A DNA stretch of 13,176 bases, taken from NCBI GenBank assembly GCA_902766525.1, contig CACXDX010000005.1, positions 1 through 13,176 on the forward strand, given 5' to 3'. Below the pieces are notes generated by a model, which ran no database searches, was not told the origin of the DNA, and saw only the letters and a list, made by a program, of their open reading frames with translations. Of the stretch, positions 1 to 6,815 are shown piece by piece. The position numbers and the translations under genes are program-made. Position 1 is the first letter of the stretch; each line of letters starts with the position of its first letter. This DNA is from an uncultured Bacillota bacterium (GTDB taxonomy: Bacteria; Bacillota; Dehalobacteriia; UBA7702).

Positions 1-82
1 AGAAAAAGGCGATATCCTCGGCGTCAACGCTTCACCGACCGAGACGAAGATCCGCTTCAAACTGGCGGAGCTGCTGCCCTGA
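1..82 (+). CDS. C-terminal fragment of an unidentified protein
   Basis: An open frame enters from the left edge and ends at TGA 80-82, leaving 26 residues that begin EKGDILGVNAS and end KLAELLP. The codon use (GGC, GTC, ATC, CTG) matches the recognised genes nearby, and a strong terminator follows 70 bp later, so this is very likely the true end of a real gene. Too little is visible to assign a family, and I do not recognise it. Confidence 0.6.
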   Translation, partial: EKGDILGVNASPTETKIRFKLAELLP

Positions 83-143
83 ACGTTTTCCCTCAACAGA
101 AATTTTCTCCGTCCCGATCTTTTCGCGTCAAGACGGAGAACAT

Positions 144-187
144 AATAAAAAGAACGGCCGCTTCGGCGGCCGTTCTCTTATTTTTCG
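144..187. terminator. Two-way intrinsic terminator with UUCG loop
   Basis: An 11-bp perfect stem (151-161 with 166-176) is closed by a C(TTCG)G tetraloop. On the + strand it is followed by CTTATTTTTC. On the minus strand it is followed by TTTTATTATG. It therefore fits as a shared terminator for the + strand gene ending at 82 and for the minus-strand symporter whose stop codon is at 196-198. Confidence 0.9.
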
Positions 188-195
188 AAAAAGAC

Positions 196-1698
196 TTATT
201 TGTTCTTCTTGGCTTTTCTGGCTTTTTCTTCGGGGATCAAATAGTTGAACTGGAAATCCTCGGTTTCTTTGGCGATCACGCCGGACAACAGCAGCAGGCC
301 GATCAAGTTGGGGATGGCCATCAGGGCGTTGAAGATATCCGAGATGTTCCAGGCGACCGTCAGCGAGCAGCAGGCGCCGACGAGGGGCAGCAGGGAGAAG
401 AGCACACGGTAAGCCATGTTGATCTTGGTGCCGCCGGCCAGATATTCGAGGCACTTTTCACCGTAGTAGGCCCAGCCCAGGATCGTGGAGAAACCGAAAA
501 GCAGGACGGCAACGGCGATGAAATAGTTGCCGAAGGAACCGCCGAAGCTGGAGGCAAAGGCGGCGCTGGTCAGTTCGGCGCCGGTCAGCGTCGTGTAGGC
601 GCCGGTAGCGGCGTCGTAGAGAACGCCGGAGGAAGCGATGGTGAGACCGGTCAGGGAGCAGATGATGATGGTATCGATGAAGGTACCGGTCATGTTGACG
701 TAACCCTGACGGGCGGGATGATCGGTTTTGGCGGCCGCGGCGGCGATGGGCGCGGAACCGAGACCGGCTTCGTTGGAGAAGACGCCGCGGGCGACACCCT
801 TCTGGATGGCCGTGGCGATGATGCTGCCGAGGACACCGCCCATGATGGACTGAGGTGCGAAGGCGCCGACGAAGATGTTGTAAAGACCGGAGGGCACGTT
901 TTCGATATTGATGCAGATGGCGATGATGGCGACGATGAAGTAGAGGGCGGCCATGAAGGGAACGACTTTCCCGGTAACACGGCCGATGGACTTGATCCCG
1001 CCGACGATGACGATCATGCAGAGAACGACGATGCAGATCCCGGCAACGACGTTGGCCATGGTCAGATCCACACCCCAGAGGGTGAAGGTTTCAAGGCCGC
1101 TGAAGCAGGGCAAGGCCGCGATGGAGCTGGAGACTGTGTTGCTCTGGGTCATGTTGCCGATCCCGAAGGAGGCAACGACGCCGAAGAGAGCGAAGAGGAA
1201 AGCCAGGAATTTACCGAGGCCTTTATTTTTGAGGCCGTCGCGGAGGGCGAACATGGCGCCGCCGGCCATTTCACCTTTATCGTTTACGGTACGATATTTC
1301 ACGGCGATCAAAGATTCGGCATATTTGGTGGAGAGACCGACGACGGCGGTGAGCCACATCCAGAGCAGCGCCCCGGGACCGCCGGCGGCGATGGCCGTGG
1401 CCACCCCGGCGATGTTACCGACACCGACCGTAGCGGAAAGCGCCGTCATCAAAGACTGGAAGGGGGAGATGTCGCCGGCTTTTCTGTCGTCTTTCTTGGC
1501 GAAGATGGATCTTAAGGCGTAACCCAGGTTGCGCCAGGGCCGGAACTTGAGCCGCACGGTCAGGAAGAAGCCGGTCCCGACGATGAGGATCAGCATCAGC
1601 GGGCCCCAGACGACATTGTCGAGCCAGCCGATGAAGCTCGCGAAGGAGTTGATCTGCTCAAATTCTTCAAGACAGAGCATGGAGTTGAGAAATCCCAT
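196..1698 (-). CDS. Sodium:alanine/glycine symporter, AGCS family
   Basis: A 500-residue polytopic membrane protein of the alanine-or-glycine:cation symporter family, which imports small neutral amino acids with Na+ across the cytoplasmic membrane. The family signature is clear: GVGNIAGVATAIAAGGPGA followed by LLWMWLTAVVG (about residues 92-121), and the conserved GVFSNEAGLGSAPIAAA stretch near 305-322. The length is normal for the family and the C terminus is a short lysine-rich cytoplasmic tail. ATG at 1698 is preceded by an SD, AGAGGTG, at 1713-1707 with 8 nt spacing. The gene is monocistronic, ending at the two-way terminator near 151-176. A tandem glycine riboswitch in its leader makes glycine the most likely physiological substrate, or at least the signal; alanine transport cannot be excluded from sequence. 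Confidence 0.93.
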   Translation of the reverse strand: MGFLNSMLCLEEFEQINSFASFIGWLDNVVWGPLMLILIVGTGFFLTVRLKFRPWRNLGYALRSIFAKKDDRKAGDISPFQSLMTALSATVGVGNIAGVATAIAAGGPGALLWMWLTAVVGLSTKYAESLIAVKYRTVNDKGEMAGGAMFALRDGLKNKGLGKFLAFLFALFGVVASFGIGNMTQSNTVSSSIAALPCFSGLETFTLWGVDLTMANVVAGICIVVLCMIVIVGGIKSIGRVTGKVVPFMAALYFIVAIIAICINIENVPSGLYNIFVGAFAPQSIMGGVLGSIIATAIQKGVARGVFSNEAGLGSAPIAAAAAKTDHPARQGYVNMTGTFIDTIIICSLTGLTIASSGVLYDAATGAYTTLTGAELTSAAFASSFGGSFGNYFIAVAVLLFGFSTILGWAYYGEKCLEYLAGGTKINMAYRVLFSLLPLVGACCSLTVAWNISDIFNALMAIPNLIGLLLLSGVIAKETEDFQFNYLIPEEKARKAKKNK

Positions 1699-1722
1699 TG
1701 TTTTTCACCTCTGAAAAAAATT

Positions 1723-1898
1723 TAGTTTCGTATTCCAATTCCATCGAAGAAGCGGCTCAGCGCTGAGCCCTGCCCCAAGGAGTTGCTCCCGCGATAAAAC
1801 CGTCAACGGTGTCCGCTCCGGTGTCAAAACCGGAGGAAAAGGGTTGACGGCTCATTTCTGCGGGGCTCCAAACAGGAAATGAGGTTAATACGAAACCA
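1723..1898 (-). promoter_or_regulatory. Structured leader, candidate riboswitch expression platform
   Basis: Between riboswitch aptamer 2 and the symporter start lie about 200 nt with three local inverted repeats. One is 1851-1858 with 1876-1883 (8 bp). The second is 1800-1807 with 1843-1850 (8 bp), enclosing 1816-1822 with 1829-1835 (7 bp). The third is a perfect 16-nt palindrome at 1754-1769. The second is followed, in the minus-strand sense, by TTTTATCG and could be a weak intrinsic terminator. All three are enclosed by a perfect 10-bp complementarity, 1887-1896 with 1725-1734, whose 3' arm ends 11 nt before the SD. Pairings are read directly; their regulatory role, whether termination or control of translation, is inferred. 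Confidence 0.5.
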
Positions 1899-1907
1899 TC
1901 CTTCATT

Positions 1908-2065
1908 CTCTGTCCTTTTGCCTGAGAGATTAGTGAAACCACTTTGCACCTTCGGCACCCTGTCGGGATTCTCCAGAGTTCTATCGATCTGCAGTCTTTT
2001 GAACCTGAGAGTGTTACTCCTTCGGTAAATAACCTATTTTTTCCTGCAGACGTCATTTAGCGATA
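1908..2065 (-). promoter_or_regulatory. Tandem glycine riboswitch (gcvT-type)
   Basis: Two glycine aptamers lie in series on the minus strand. Aptamer 1 (2050-1988) has a 7-bp P1 (TCTGCAG with CTGCAGA) and the conserved ACCGAAGGAGTAA ... CTCTCAGG ... AAAAGACTG core. Aptamer 2 (1978-1908) has CTCTGGAG, GCCGAAGGTGCAA, a P3b-like hairpin AGTGGTTTCACT, then TCTCTCAGGCAAAAGGACAGAG split across the closing stem. The linker is about 9 nt. A short P0 helix can be drawn between the leader (2065-2061, TATCG) and the linker (1986-1982, CGATA), as in tandem glycine riboswitches that use a leader-linker kink-turn. Aptamer 1 lacks a P3b hairpin and is the more divergent copy. The downstream gene is the AGCS symporter, a known target class for this riboswitch. 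Confidence 0.93.
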
Positions 2066-2085
2066 TGAAATTAAAATACTTTTTT

Positions 2086-2114
2086 ATTGTAGCACAACTC
2101 CTTCTCTATGGCAA
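2086..2114 (-). promoter_or_regulatory. Sigma-70-type promoter of the symporter/riboswitch unit
   Basis: On the minus strand, TTGCCA (2114-2109) is separated by exactly 17 nt from TACAAT (2091-2086), with an extended -10 TG one base upstream. Transcription would begin near 2079, about 14 nt before the P0 arm and about 29 nt before aptamer 1, as expected for a riboswitch leader. Confidence 0.8.
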
Positions 2115-2165
2115 TATGAAAACGACAAAAAAATCACGCAATTTGTCTATTATTTTTTCATCATT

Positions 2166-2194
2166 TTGCATCGGCCCCGCGGTTATGCTATAAT
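2166..2194 (+). promoter_or_regulatory. Sigma-70-type promoter of the DUF6483/MEMO operon
   Basis: TTGCAT (2166-2171), a 17-nt spacer and a perfect TATAAT (2189-2194) with an extended -10 TG at 2186-2187. It is divergent from the symporter promoter, with about 52 bp between the two -35 elements. Transcription would start near 2201, giving a leader of about 40 nt before the ATG at 2240. Confidence 0.85.
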
Positions 2195-2239
2195 ATAAAA
2201 AACCCTCGCCACACACCGTTTAAAAGAAAGGAAAAGGGC

Positions 2240-2674
2240 ATGGATCCCACACAGGACTGGCTTTTACGATCCATCATCACACTGGCTCAGGCTTTGGGCG
2301 GCGCCAAAGAAAAGACGCGGGTCGAGATCCCGGAGCCCAGCAACGCGCTGGGCGACGATGACCTGCTGCCGGAGATTTTAAAGGAAATGATCCTCTGCGG
2401 CAAGCTGGATGAAGCGGAAAATCTGCTCTACGGCTTTTTGGAGCGATATCCCCTGGTCGAAAATTACGCCATCGGTCTCAAATTTTACGAAGATCTCTCC
2501 CGCCTCAGCGATGAGCGGCTCAAAGAAGACGGCTGGGACAGAAACGAGATCAAAGAGGGCATCGCCGATCTTCACCGCCTGATCTTCCATGAGGATCCGC
2601 CTTTTGAAAGCGAAGACGCCCGGGAAAAAGAAGATCCCCCGGGCGAAAAAAGAAACAGGGAGGAACAGCCATGA
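2240..2674 (+). CDS. DUF6483-like small acidic protein
   Basis: A 144-residue, acidic, probably cytoplasmic protein with no signal peptide or membrane segment. It opens with a helix (DWLLRSIITLAQALGG), followed by a helical stretch that looks like a short tetratricopeptide-like unit (LLPEILKEMILCGKLDEAENLLYGFLERYP, residues about 41-71) and a highly charged C-terminal tail. This organisation resembles DUF6483 proteins of Bacillota, an assignment from memory of the family rather than from a search; function is unknown. ATG 2240 has an SD AAAGGA at 2227-2232, 7 nt upstream. The stop codon overlaps the ATG of the next gene (ATGA), indicating translational coupling with the MEMO-AMMECR1 fusion. 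Confidence 0.75.
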   Translation: MDPTQDWLLRSIITLAQALGGAKEKTRVEIPEPSNALGDDDLLPEILKEMILCGKLDEAENLLYGFLERYPLVENYAIGLKFYEDLSRLSDERLKEDGWDRNEIKEGIADLHRLIFHEDPPFESEDAREKEDPPGEKRNREEQP

Positions 2675-4083
2675 GCGGACAGATCAGCGGCAGATTTCTG
2701 CTGCCCCATCCCCCGGCCGCCGTCGCCGAAGTCGGCGGCGACAGTCTCGACAAGATCCGGAAAACCATTGCCGGTTTTGAAACGGTCTCCCAAAAGATCG
2801 CCGCTTTAAAGCCGGAGACCGTCATCGTGATCACACCCCACGGTCCCTGCTTCAGCGACCATTTTTATATCCACGGCCAAAAGCGGATCAGCGGCGATTT
2901 CTCCGCCTTCGGCGCGAAAAAGCCGATCCTGGCCTTTGACAACGATCTTCCCCTCATCGCCTCCATCGCCGAAAGGGCCGAAGCCCGGGGACTCTCGGCG
3001 GGCCCCGTCGACGATCGCGTCATGAAGCAATACGGCCTCGACTACGATCTCGATCACGGCGTCACCGTACCCCTCTACTTTATCGCCAAAGCGTGCACGG
3101 ACTTTTCCTTCAACGTCGTCGCCGTCTCTTTATCGGGCTGCGGCGGCAAAGAGCACTATCTCTTCGGCATCGCCTTAAGGGAAGCGATCCTCGAAAGCGG
3201 CAGAAACGCCGTCATCGTCGCCGGCGGCGACCTCTCCCATAAGCTCAGGGAGGACGGTCCCTACGGCTTTTGCGAAGAGGGCCCGGCCTTCGACGATACG
3301 GTCAAACAAGCTCTCCTCAATGAGGATGTTTTCGGCCTGCTCAGCATCGATCCCCTCTTCAAGGAAAAAGCCGCTCAGTGCGGTCTGGACAGCTACCGCG
3401 TCCTCCTGGGCACTTTGGACGGATTCCGCTTCCTGACCGAGATCTTTTCCTACGAAGGCCCCCTCGGCGTCGGCTATCTCACGGCTTCCCTCAAAGAAAG
3501 CAAAGCCGCGGAAAGCCTCTGGACCCATTATAACGAAAAAGAACGCGCCCTTTTGGAAGAGCGGCAAAAGCGGGAAAGCGCGCCGGTGCGCTTCGCCCGC
3601 CGCGTCCTCGACGCTTACCTCAACGACGGCGTCAGGATCGAAGCCGATGCGGAGGAAATGCGGGAGATCAACGACATTCCCTGCTTCGGCCTGTTCGTCT
3701 CCGTCAAGATCGACGGCAATCTCAGAGGCTGCATCGGTACGGTGCGGCCGATCAGAGGCTATCTCTGCGAGGAGATCGCCGATTTTGCCATCGAAGCGGC
3801 GACAAAGGATCCCCGTTTCCCGCCGCTGAGCGGCGATGAGCTGCGGCGCGCCGCCATCGGCATCGACCTGCTGGACCGACCCGAAAGCTGCGAAGAGAAG
3901 GATCTCGATCCCCAAAAGTACGGCGTTATCGTGGAAAGCAAAGGCAAAACCGGCCTGCTCCTGCCCAACGTCGAGGGCATCGACCGCGTGGAGGATCAGA
4001 TCGCCGTCGCCAAAGACAAAGCTCACATCCATCCCCTGCGCAATGTCAATCTGAAGCGCTTCACCGTCACGCGTTACCTTTAA
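2671..4083 (+). CDS. MEMO-AMMECR1 fusion (AmmeMemoRadiSam system proteins B and A)
   Basis: A 470-residue soluble fusion. Residues about 8-275 form a MEMO / class III extradiol-dioxygenase-like (LigB fold) domain with candidate metal-ligand histidines in LLPHPP (H13), TPHGP (H57) and GGDLSH (H190), plus DHG (H129). Residues about 300-470 form an AMMECR1 domain with the diagnostic LRGCIGT (351-357), the TKDPRFPPL segment (378-386) and GVIVESKGKTGLLLPNVEGI (418-437). In many bacteria and archaea these two families occur with a radical SAM protein as the AmmeMemoRadiSam system, whose chemistry is unresolved. No radical SAM gene lies beside it here. The ATG overlaps the upstream stop by 4 bp and has its own SD, AGGGAGG (2657-2663). 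The reaction cannot be named from sequence. Confidence 0.9.
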   Translation: MSGQISGRFLLPHPPAAVAEVGGDSLDKIRKTIAGFETVSQKIAALKPETVIVITPHGPCFSDHFYIHGQKRISGDFSAFGAKKPILAFDNDLPLIASIAERAEARGLSAGPVDDRVMKQYGLDYDLDHGVTVPLYFIAKACTDFSFNVVAVSLSGCGGKEHYLFGIALREAILESGRNAVIVAGGDLSHKLREDGPYGFCEEGPAFDDTVKQALLNEDVFGLLSIDPLFKEKAAQCGLDSYRVLLGTLDGFRFLTEIFSYEGPLGVGYLTASLKESKAAESLWTHYNEKERALLEERQKRESAPVRFARRVLDAYLNDGVRIEADAEEMREINDIPCFGLFVSVKIDGNLRGCIGTVRPIRGYLCEEIADFAIEAATKDPRFPPLSGDELRRAAIGIDLLDRPESCEEKDLDPQKYGVIVESKGKTGLLLPNVEGIDRVEDQIAVAKDKAHIHPLRNVNLKRFTVTRYL

Positions 4084-4104
4084 GACATAAAAGAGATAAA
4101 AGAA

Positions 4105-4154
4105 ATAAAGCCCCCGAAAGCTTTGCTTTCGGGGGTCTTCGCGTTTTTAAGGTT
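4105..4154. terminator. Two-way intrinsic terminator between convergent genes
   Basis: Perfect 10-bp stem CCCCCGAAAG (4111-4120) with CTTTCGGGGG (4126-4135) around a 5-nt loop. The + side is followed by TCTTCGCGTTTTT. The minus side is followed by CTTTATTTCTTTT. It sits 27 bp after the MEMO-AMMECR1 stop and about 40 bp beyond the stop of the convergent protease gene, so it probably serves both. Confidence 0.88.
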
Positions 4155-4176
4155 TATTCTTCGTTCAGCCGTTTTT

Positions 4177-5520
4177 TCATTCAACTCTCGGCATTTCCGC
4201 CAGGTTCAGGGTGATCGTCAGCGTTTCATCGTCACCATAGCGGTAGATCTCCAGCTCCACGCTGTCGCCGACGGCGAGTTCGTTTTTGACCATATTGAGT
4301 TCACCGAGGGATTTCACCGGCGTGCCGTTGATGGCGGTGATGATATCGTCCACCTTGATGCCGGCGGCGTAGGCCGGACCCTCTTTATCGACGGAAACCA
4401 CGTGAACACCTTGAGGCAGATTGTACATGGTGGTAAAGCGCTCGTTGAGGCTTTCACCGCCGATACCGATGTAGGGACGGCTTTTCACATAGCCGTATTG
4501 GATCAGATCATTGACCACGGGTACCACATCGTCGACGGGGATGGCAAAACCCATGCCCTCGGCGACGGAGGTATCGATCTTGGCGGCGTTGATACCGATG
4601 ACCTGACCGGCCATATTCACGAGAGGACCGCCGGAATTGCCGGCGTTGATGGCGGCGTCGGTCTGGATATAGGTAAAGATCTCATCCTCGCTCATCTGTA
4701 CCTTGCGGTCGAGGGCGGAGATGATCCCCGTCGTCACCGAACCGGAAAATTCCTCGCCCAGAGGATTGCCGATCACCACAACGTCCTGACCGACTTCGAG
4801 ATCGGAAGAAGTGCCCAGATCGGCGGCGGTCAAACCGTTGAGATCGACTTTGATGACGGCCAGATCCGTCAGGGAATCGCTGCCGACGACGGTCGCTTCG
4901 GCCGTGGTCTTATCGGCGTCGTTCAGCGTCACCGTCAGCTGACTGAAGCCGGAAACGACGTGAGCGTTGGTGACGATATAGCCGTCCTCGGAAATGATCA
5001 CGCCGCTGCCCTGGCCTTCCCCGTTCAAACCGCTGCCGGAGATCAGCACCACCGAAGGCGAAACTTTCTTATTGATCTCGGAAACGGAAAGGCTGTCGCC
5101 GGAAGCCGTTTTGGAGGCGGTGACTTCTCCCTGATCCTGCTCAAGGGGCAGCGACGGCGGCGCGGAAACGGCGTCATCGCTCTTAAAGCGTTCCATCAGC
5201 AAAAAACCGCTGGTCAACGTCGAAAAGACGAGCATCAGGGTGAGCAGCGCGACGAAACAGCCTTTAAAAAACCTGCCCGCGCAGCCCTTCTTTTTCCGCG
5301 GCTGAGCGGCGGCGGGATATTCCCGGCGAGGGGGAGCGTCGGCTCCTCCGTCAAAGATTTCCCGATCGCCGGCGGTATTGTCCGGAGCCCGGCCGTAAGC
5401 GTCGCCCGCCGTTTCGTCAGCGGGACGGGAAAAGGATCCGGCCTCCTCCGCGAAAAGATCGGCGGCGGTGACGTCAACGTCGCCCCGGCCCGTGTTTTCC
5501 GGTTCTCGTTCATAAGTCAT
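4177..5520 (-). CDS. htrA: HtrA-type trypsin-like serine protease with PDZ domain
   Basis: A 447-residue membrane-anchored protease for quality control of exported proteins. Residues 1-83 are a long, acidic, low-complexity cytoplasmic tail ending in a basic stretch (PRKKKGCAGRFFKG). One transmembrane helix follows (about 88-109, CFVALLTLMLVFSTLTSGFLLM), with a linker to the extracytoplasmic protease domain. The catalytic triad is visible: H187 in TNAHVV, D219 in SLTDLAVIKVD and S296 in NAGNSGGPLVN. A single PDZ domain spans about 350-440 (YIGIGGESLNE ... GPAYAAGIKVDDIITAINGT). This is the layout of Bacillota HtrA/YyxA/DegP-like proteins. ATG 5520 has an SD GAGGGGAG (5537-5530) at 9 nt. It is a single-gene unit between divergent chrA and convergent MEMO-AMMECR1. 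Confidence 0.93.
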   Translation of the reverse strand: MTYEREPENTGRGDVDVTAADLFAEEAGSFSRPADETAGDAYGRAPDNTAGDREIFDGGADAPPRREYPAAAQPRKKKGCAGRFFKGCFVALLTLMLVFSTLTSGFLLMERFKSDDAVSAPPSLPLEQDQGEVTASKTASGDSLSVSEINKKVSPSVVLISGSGLNGEGQGSGVIISEDGYIVTNAHVVSGFSQLTVTLNDADKTTAEATVVGSDSLTDLAVIKVDLNGLTAADLGTSSDLEVGQDVVVIGNPLGEEFSGSVTTGIISALDRKVQMSEDEIFTYIQTDAAINAGNSGGPLVNMAGQVIGINAAKIDTSVAEGMGFAIPVDDVVPVVNDLIQYGYVKSRPYIGIGGESLNERFTTMYNLPQGVHVVSVDKEGPAYAAGIKVDDIITAINGTPVKSLGELNMVKNELAVGDSVELEIYRYGDDETLTITLNLAEMPRVE

Positions 5521-5561
5521 TATAAACCACTCCCCTCAGGAATTCGTTGTTTCATGATTTT

Positions 5562-5590
5562 AGTATAGTCTTCCCGTTTGATAAAGTAAA
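5562..5590 (-). promoter_or_regulatory. Probable promoter of htrA
   Basis: On the minus strand, TTTACT (5590-5585), a 17-nt spacer, then TATACT (5567-5562). The -35 matches consensus at four of six positions and the -10 at five of six. The predicted start near 5555 gives a leader of about 35 nt. I see no clear inverted-repeat operator. Confidence 0.6.
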
Positions 5591-5644
5591 GTCATCATTG
5601 TGAACAAACGGTGTTCTCCACGGGAAAACTTTGACGGAAAAAAG

Positions 5645-5673
5645 TTGAATCCTTTCGCCTTTTCGTCTATAAT
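5645..5673 (+). promoter_or_regulatory. Sigma-70-type promoter of the chrA-chrA-lipid kinase operon
   Basis: TTGAAT (5645-5650), a 17-nt spacer, and a perfect TATAAT (5668-5673). The predicted start is near 5680, about 47 nt before the first ATG. It is divergent from the htrA promoter. Confidence 0.78.
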
Positions 5674-5726
5674 GAGAGGAAGAAACGATAACGCGATACT
5701 GTCCGAAAAAGAGGTCATCATCGGCT

Positions 5727-6269
5727 ATGTCCCTTTTCACTTTGTTTATCACCTATATCAAAATCGGCGCTCAGGCCTTCGGCGGCGGCTATGCCATGCT
5801 GCCCCTGATCGAAAATGCGTTTGTAACAAAGCATCGACTCATCGGCGAAGACGAACTCTACCGGCTTTTTGCCCTGTCCCAGTCTCTGCCCGGTCTCATC
5901 GCCGTCAATATGGCGATCTTTCTCGGTCACCGTCTGCGCGGCTTTGCCGGCGCGGTCGTCGCGGCCTGCGGCGTGATCCTGCCCTCGATCGTGATCATCA
6001 CGCTGATCGCCGCCTTTTTCCGCCGTTTTGCCGACATCGACGCGGTACAGCGCGTCTTCCGCGGCCTCAACATCGCCGTTTTGGTGATCATCGCCCATGC
6101 CCTTTGGAAGATGGCAAAAAAAGGTTTGACCGATATCGTCACGATGCTGATCTTCGCCGTCGTGACCGCCGCCTCCCTGCTCACCGACTTCAATCCGGTC
6201 TTTTTCGCCATCGGCGGCGCTTTGGCCGGTTTGCTTCTTGCCGGAAGGGAGGTGAAGGAGGATGGCTGA
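5727..6269 (+). CDS. chrA: Half-size ChrA-family transporter, first subunit
   Basis: A 180-residue hydrophobic protein of the chromate ion transporter (CHR) family, half-size (single-domain) type. It carries the family motifs near the N terminus: AFGGGYAMLPLIE (17-29) and FALSQSLPGLIAVNMAIFLG (48-67), followed by several membrane helices. Half-size CHR proteins are usually encoded as adjacent pairs that work together, and the second copy overlaps this gene by 8 bp. ATG 5727 is preceded by AGAGGT (5710-5715) at 11 nt. Chromate export is established for some full-length members only. In an anaerobe with no other chromate genes nearby the true substrate may be another anion, so the symbol denotes the family, not the substrate. 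Confidence 0.88.
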   Translation: MSLFTLFITYIKIGAQAFGGGYAMLPLIENAFVTKHRLIGEDELYRLFALSQSLPGLIAVNMAIFLGHRLRGFAGAVVAACGVILPSIVIITLIAAFFRRFADIDAVQRVFRGLNIAVLVIIAHALWKMAKKGLTDIVTMLIFAVVTAASLLTDFNPVFFAIGGALAGLLLAGREVKEDG

Positions 6270-6801
6270 TTTCGCGCTGCTGCTTTTTGAATTCATGAAG
6301 ACCGGCCTCTTCGCCGTCGGCGGCGGCTACGCCACGCTGCCCTATCTCTACGATATGGCCGTCCGCTTCGACTGGTTTACGTTGGACGATCTCACCAACT
6401 TCATCGCCGTTTCCGAAGTTACGCCGGGGCCCATCGGCATCAATATGGCCACTTTCGCCGGCTATCTGGCTCACGGCGTCATCGGCGGCGTCGGCGCCTC
6501 GCTGGCGCTGGTGTTTTTGCCCACACTCCTGATCCTGCTGCTGCTTCGGTTTATGCCCGACGTCACCGAAAACACGCTGATGCGGCGCGTCTTCTACGGG
6601 CTCATCCCCGCGGCCTGCGGCCTGATCTTCGTTTCCGCCCTGTATCTGCTGAAAAACGCTCTGCTCTCTTTTGAGACGACGTCTGTGACCTTACTCGGCA
6701 TCGCCCTTCTGGCGCTGCTGCTTTTCCTCTCTTTTCGTTTCAGGCTTTCACCCTTTTGGCTGCTGCTCATCGGCGGCGTCTACGGACTGATCTTTCTGTG
6801 A
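6262..6801 (+). CDS. chrA: Half-size ChrA-family transporter, second subunit
   Basis: A 179-residue hydrophobic protein, the partner of the upstream half-size ChrA. The same motifs occur at matching positions but differ in detail: AVGGGYATLPYLYD (18-31) and IAVSEVTPGPIGINMATFAG (48-67), whose TPGP replaces the SLPG of the first copy. This indicates two specialised subunits rather than a recent tandem duplication. The C-terminal half is almost entirely membrane helices. ATG 6262 overlaps the upstream gene by 8 bp. The usable SD is GGGAGGTG (6247-6254) at 7 nt, because a second SD-like AAGGAGG abuts the ATG with no spacing. The stop TGA is embedded in the SD region of the lipid kinase gene, implying tight coupling. 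Confidence 0.88.
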   Translation: MADFALLLFEFMKTGLFAVGGGYATLPYLYDMAVRFDWFTLDDLTNFIAVSEVTPGPIGINMATFAGYLAHGVIGGVGASLALVFLPTLLILLLLRFMPDVTENTLMRRVFYGLIPAACGLIFVSALYLLKNALLSFETTSVTLLGIALLALLLFLSFRFRLSPFWLLLIGGVYGLIFL

Positions 6802-6815
6802 GGTGACCGAAAAAA

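Noticed and set aside
718..1515. A 265-codon + strand open frame opposite the symporter
   Set aside because: Very rich in Asp, Gly and Glu, with no domain and no SD, and antisense to a clear AGCS transporter.
1757..2056. A 99-codon minus-strand open frame in the symporter leader
   Set aside because: It overlaps both riboswitch aptamers, and its sequence is explained by the conserved RNA; no SD supports it.
4123..5568. A 481-codon + strand open frame opposite htrA
   Set aside because: It lies fully antisense to a gene with an intact protease triad and PDZ domain. Its translation is rich in His, Asp and Gly in the pattern of a reverse-complement reading, and it starts inside a terminator.
5727..6801. 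A chromate resistance operon
   Set aside because: Only the CHR family membership supports it; there is no chrB, reductase or other resistance gene, and half-size CHR pairs are common in organisms not exposed to chromate.
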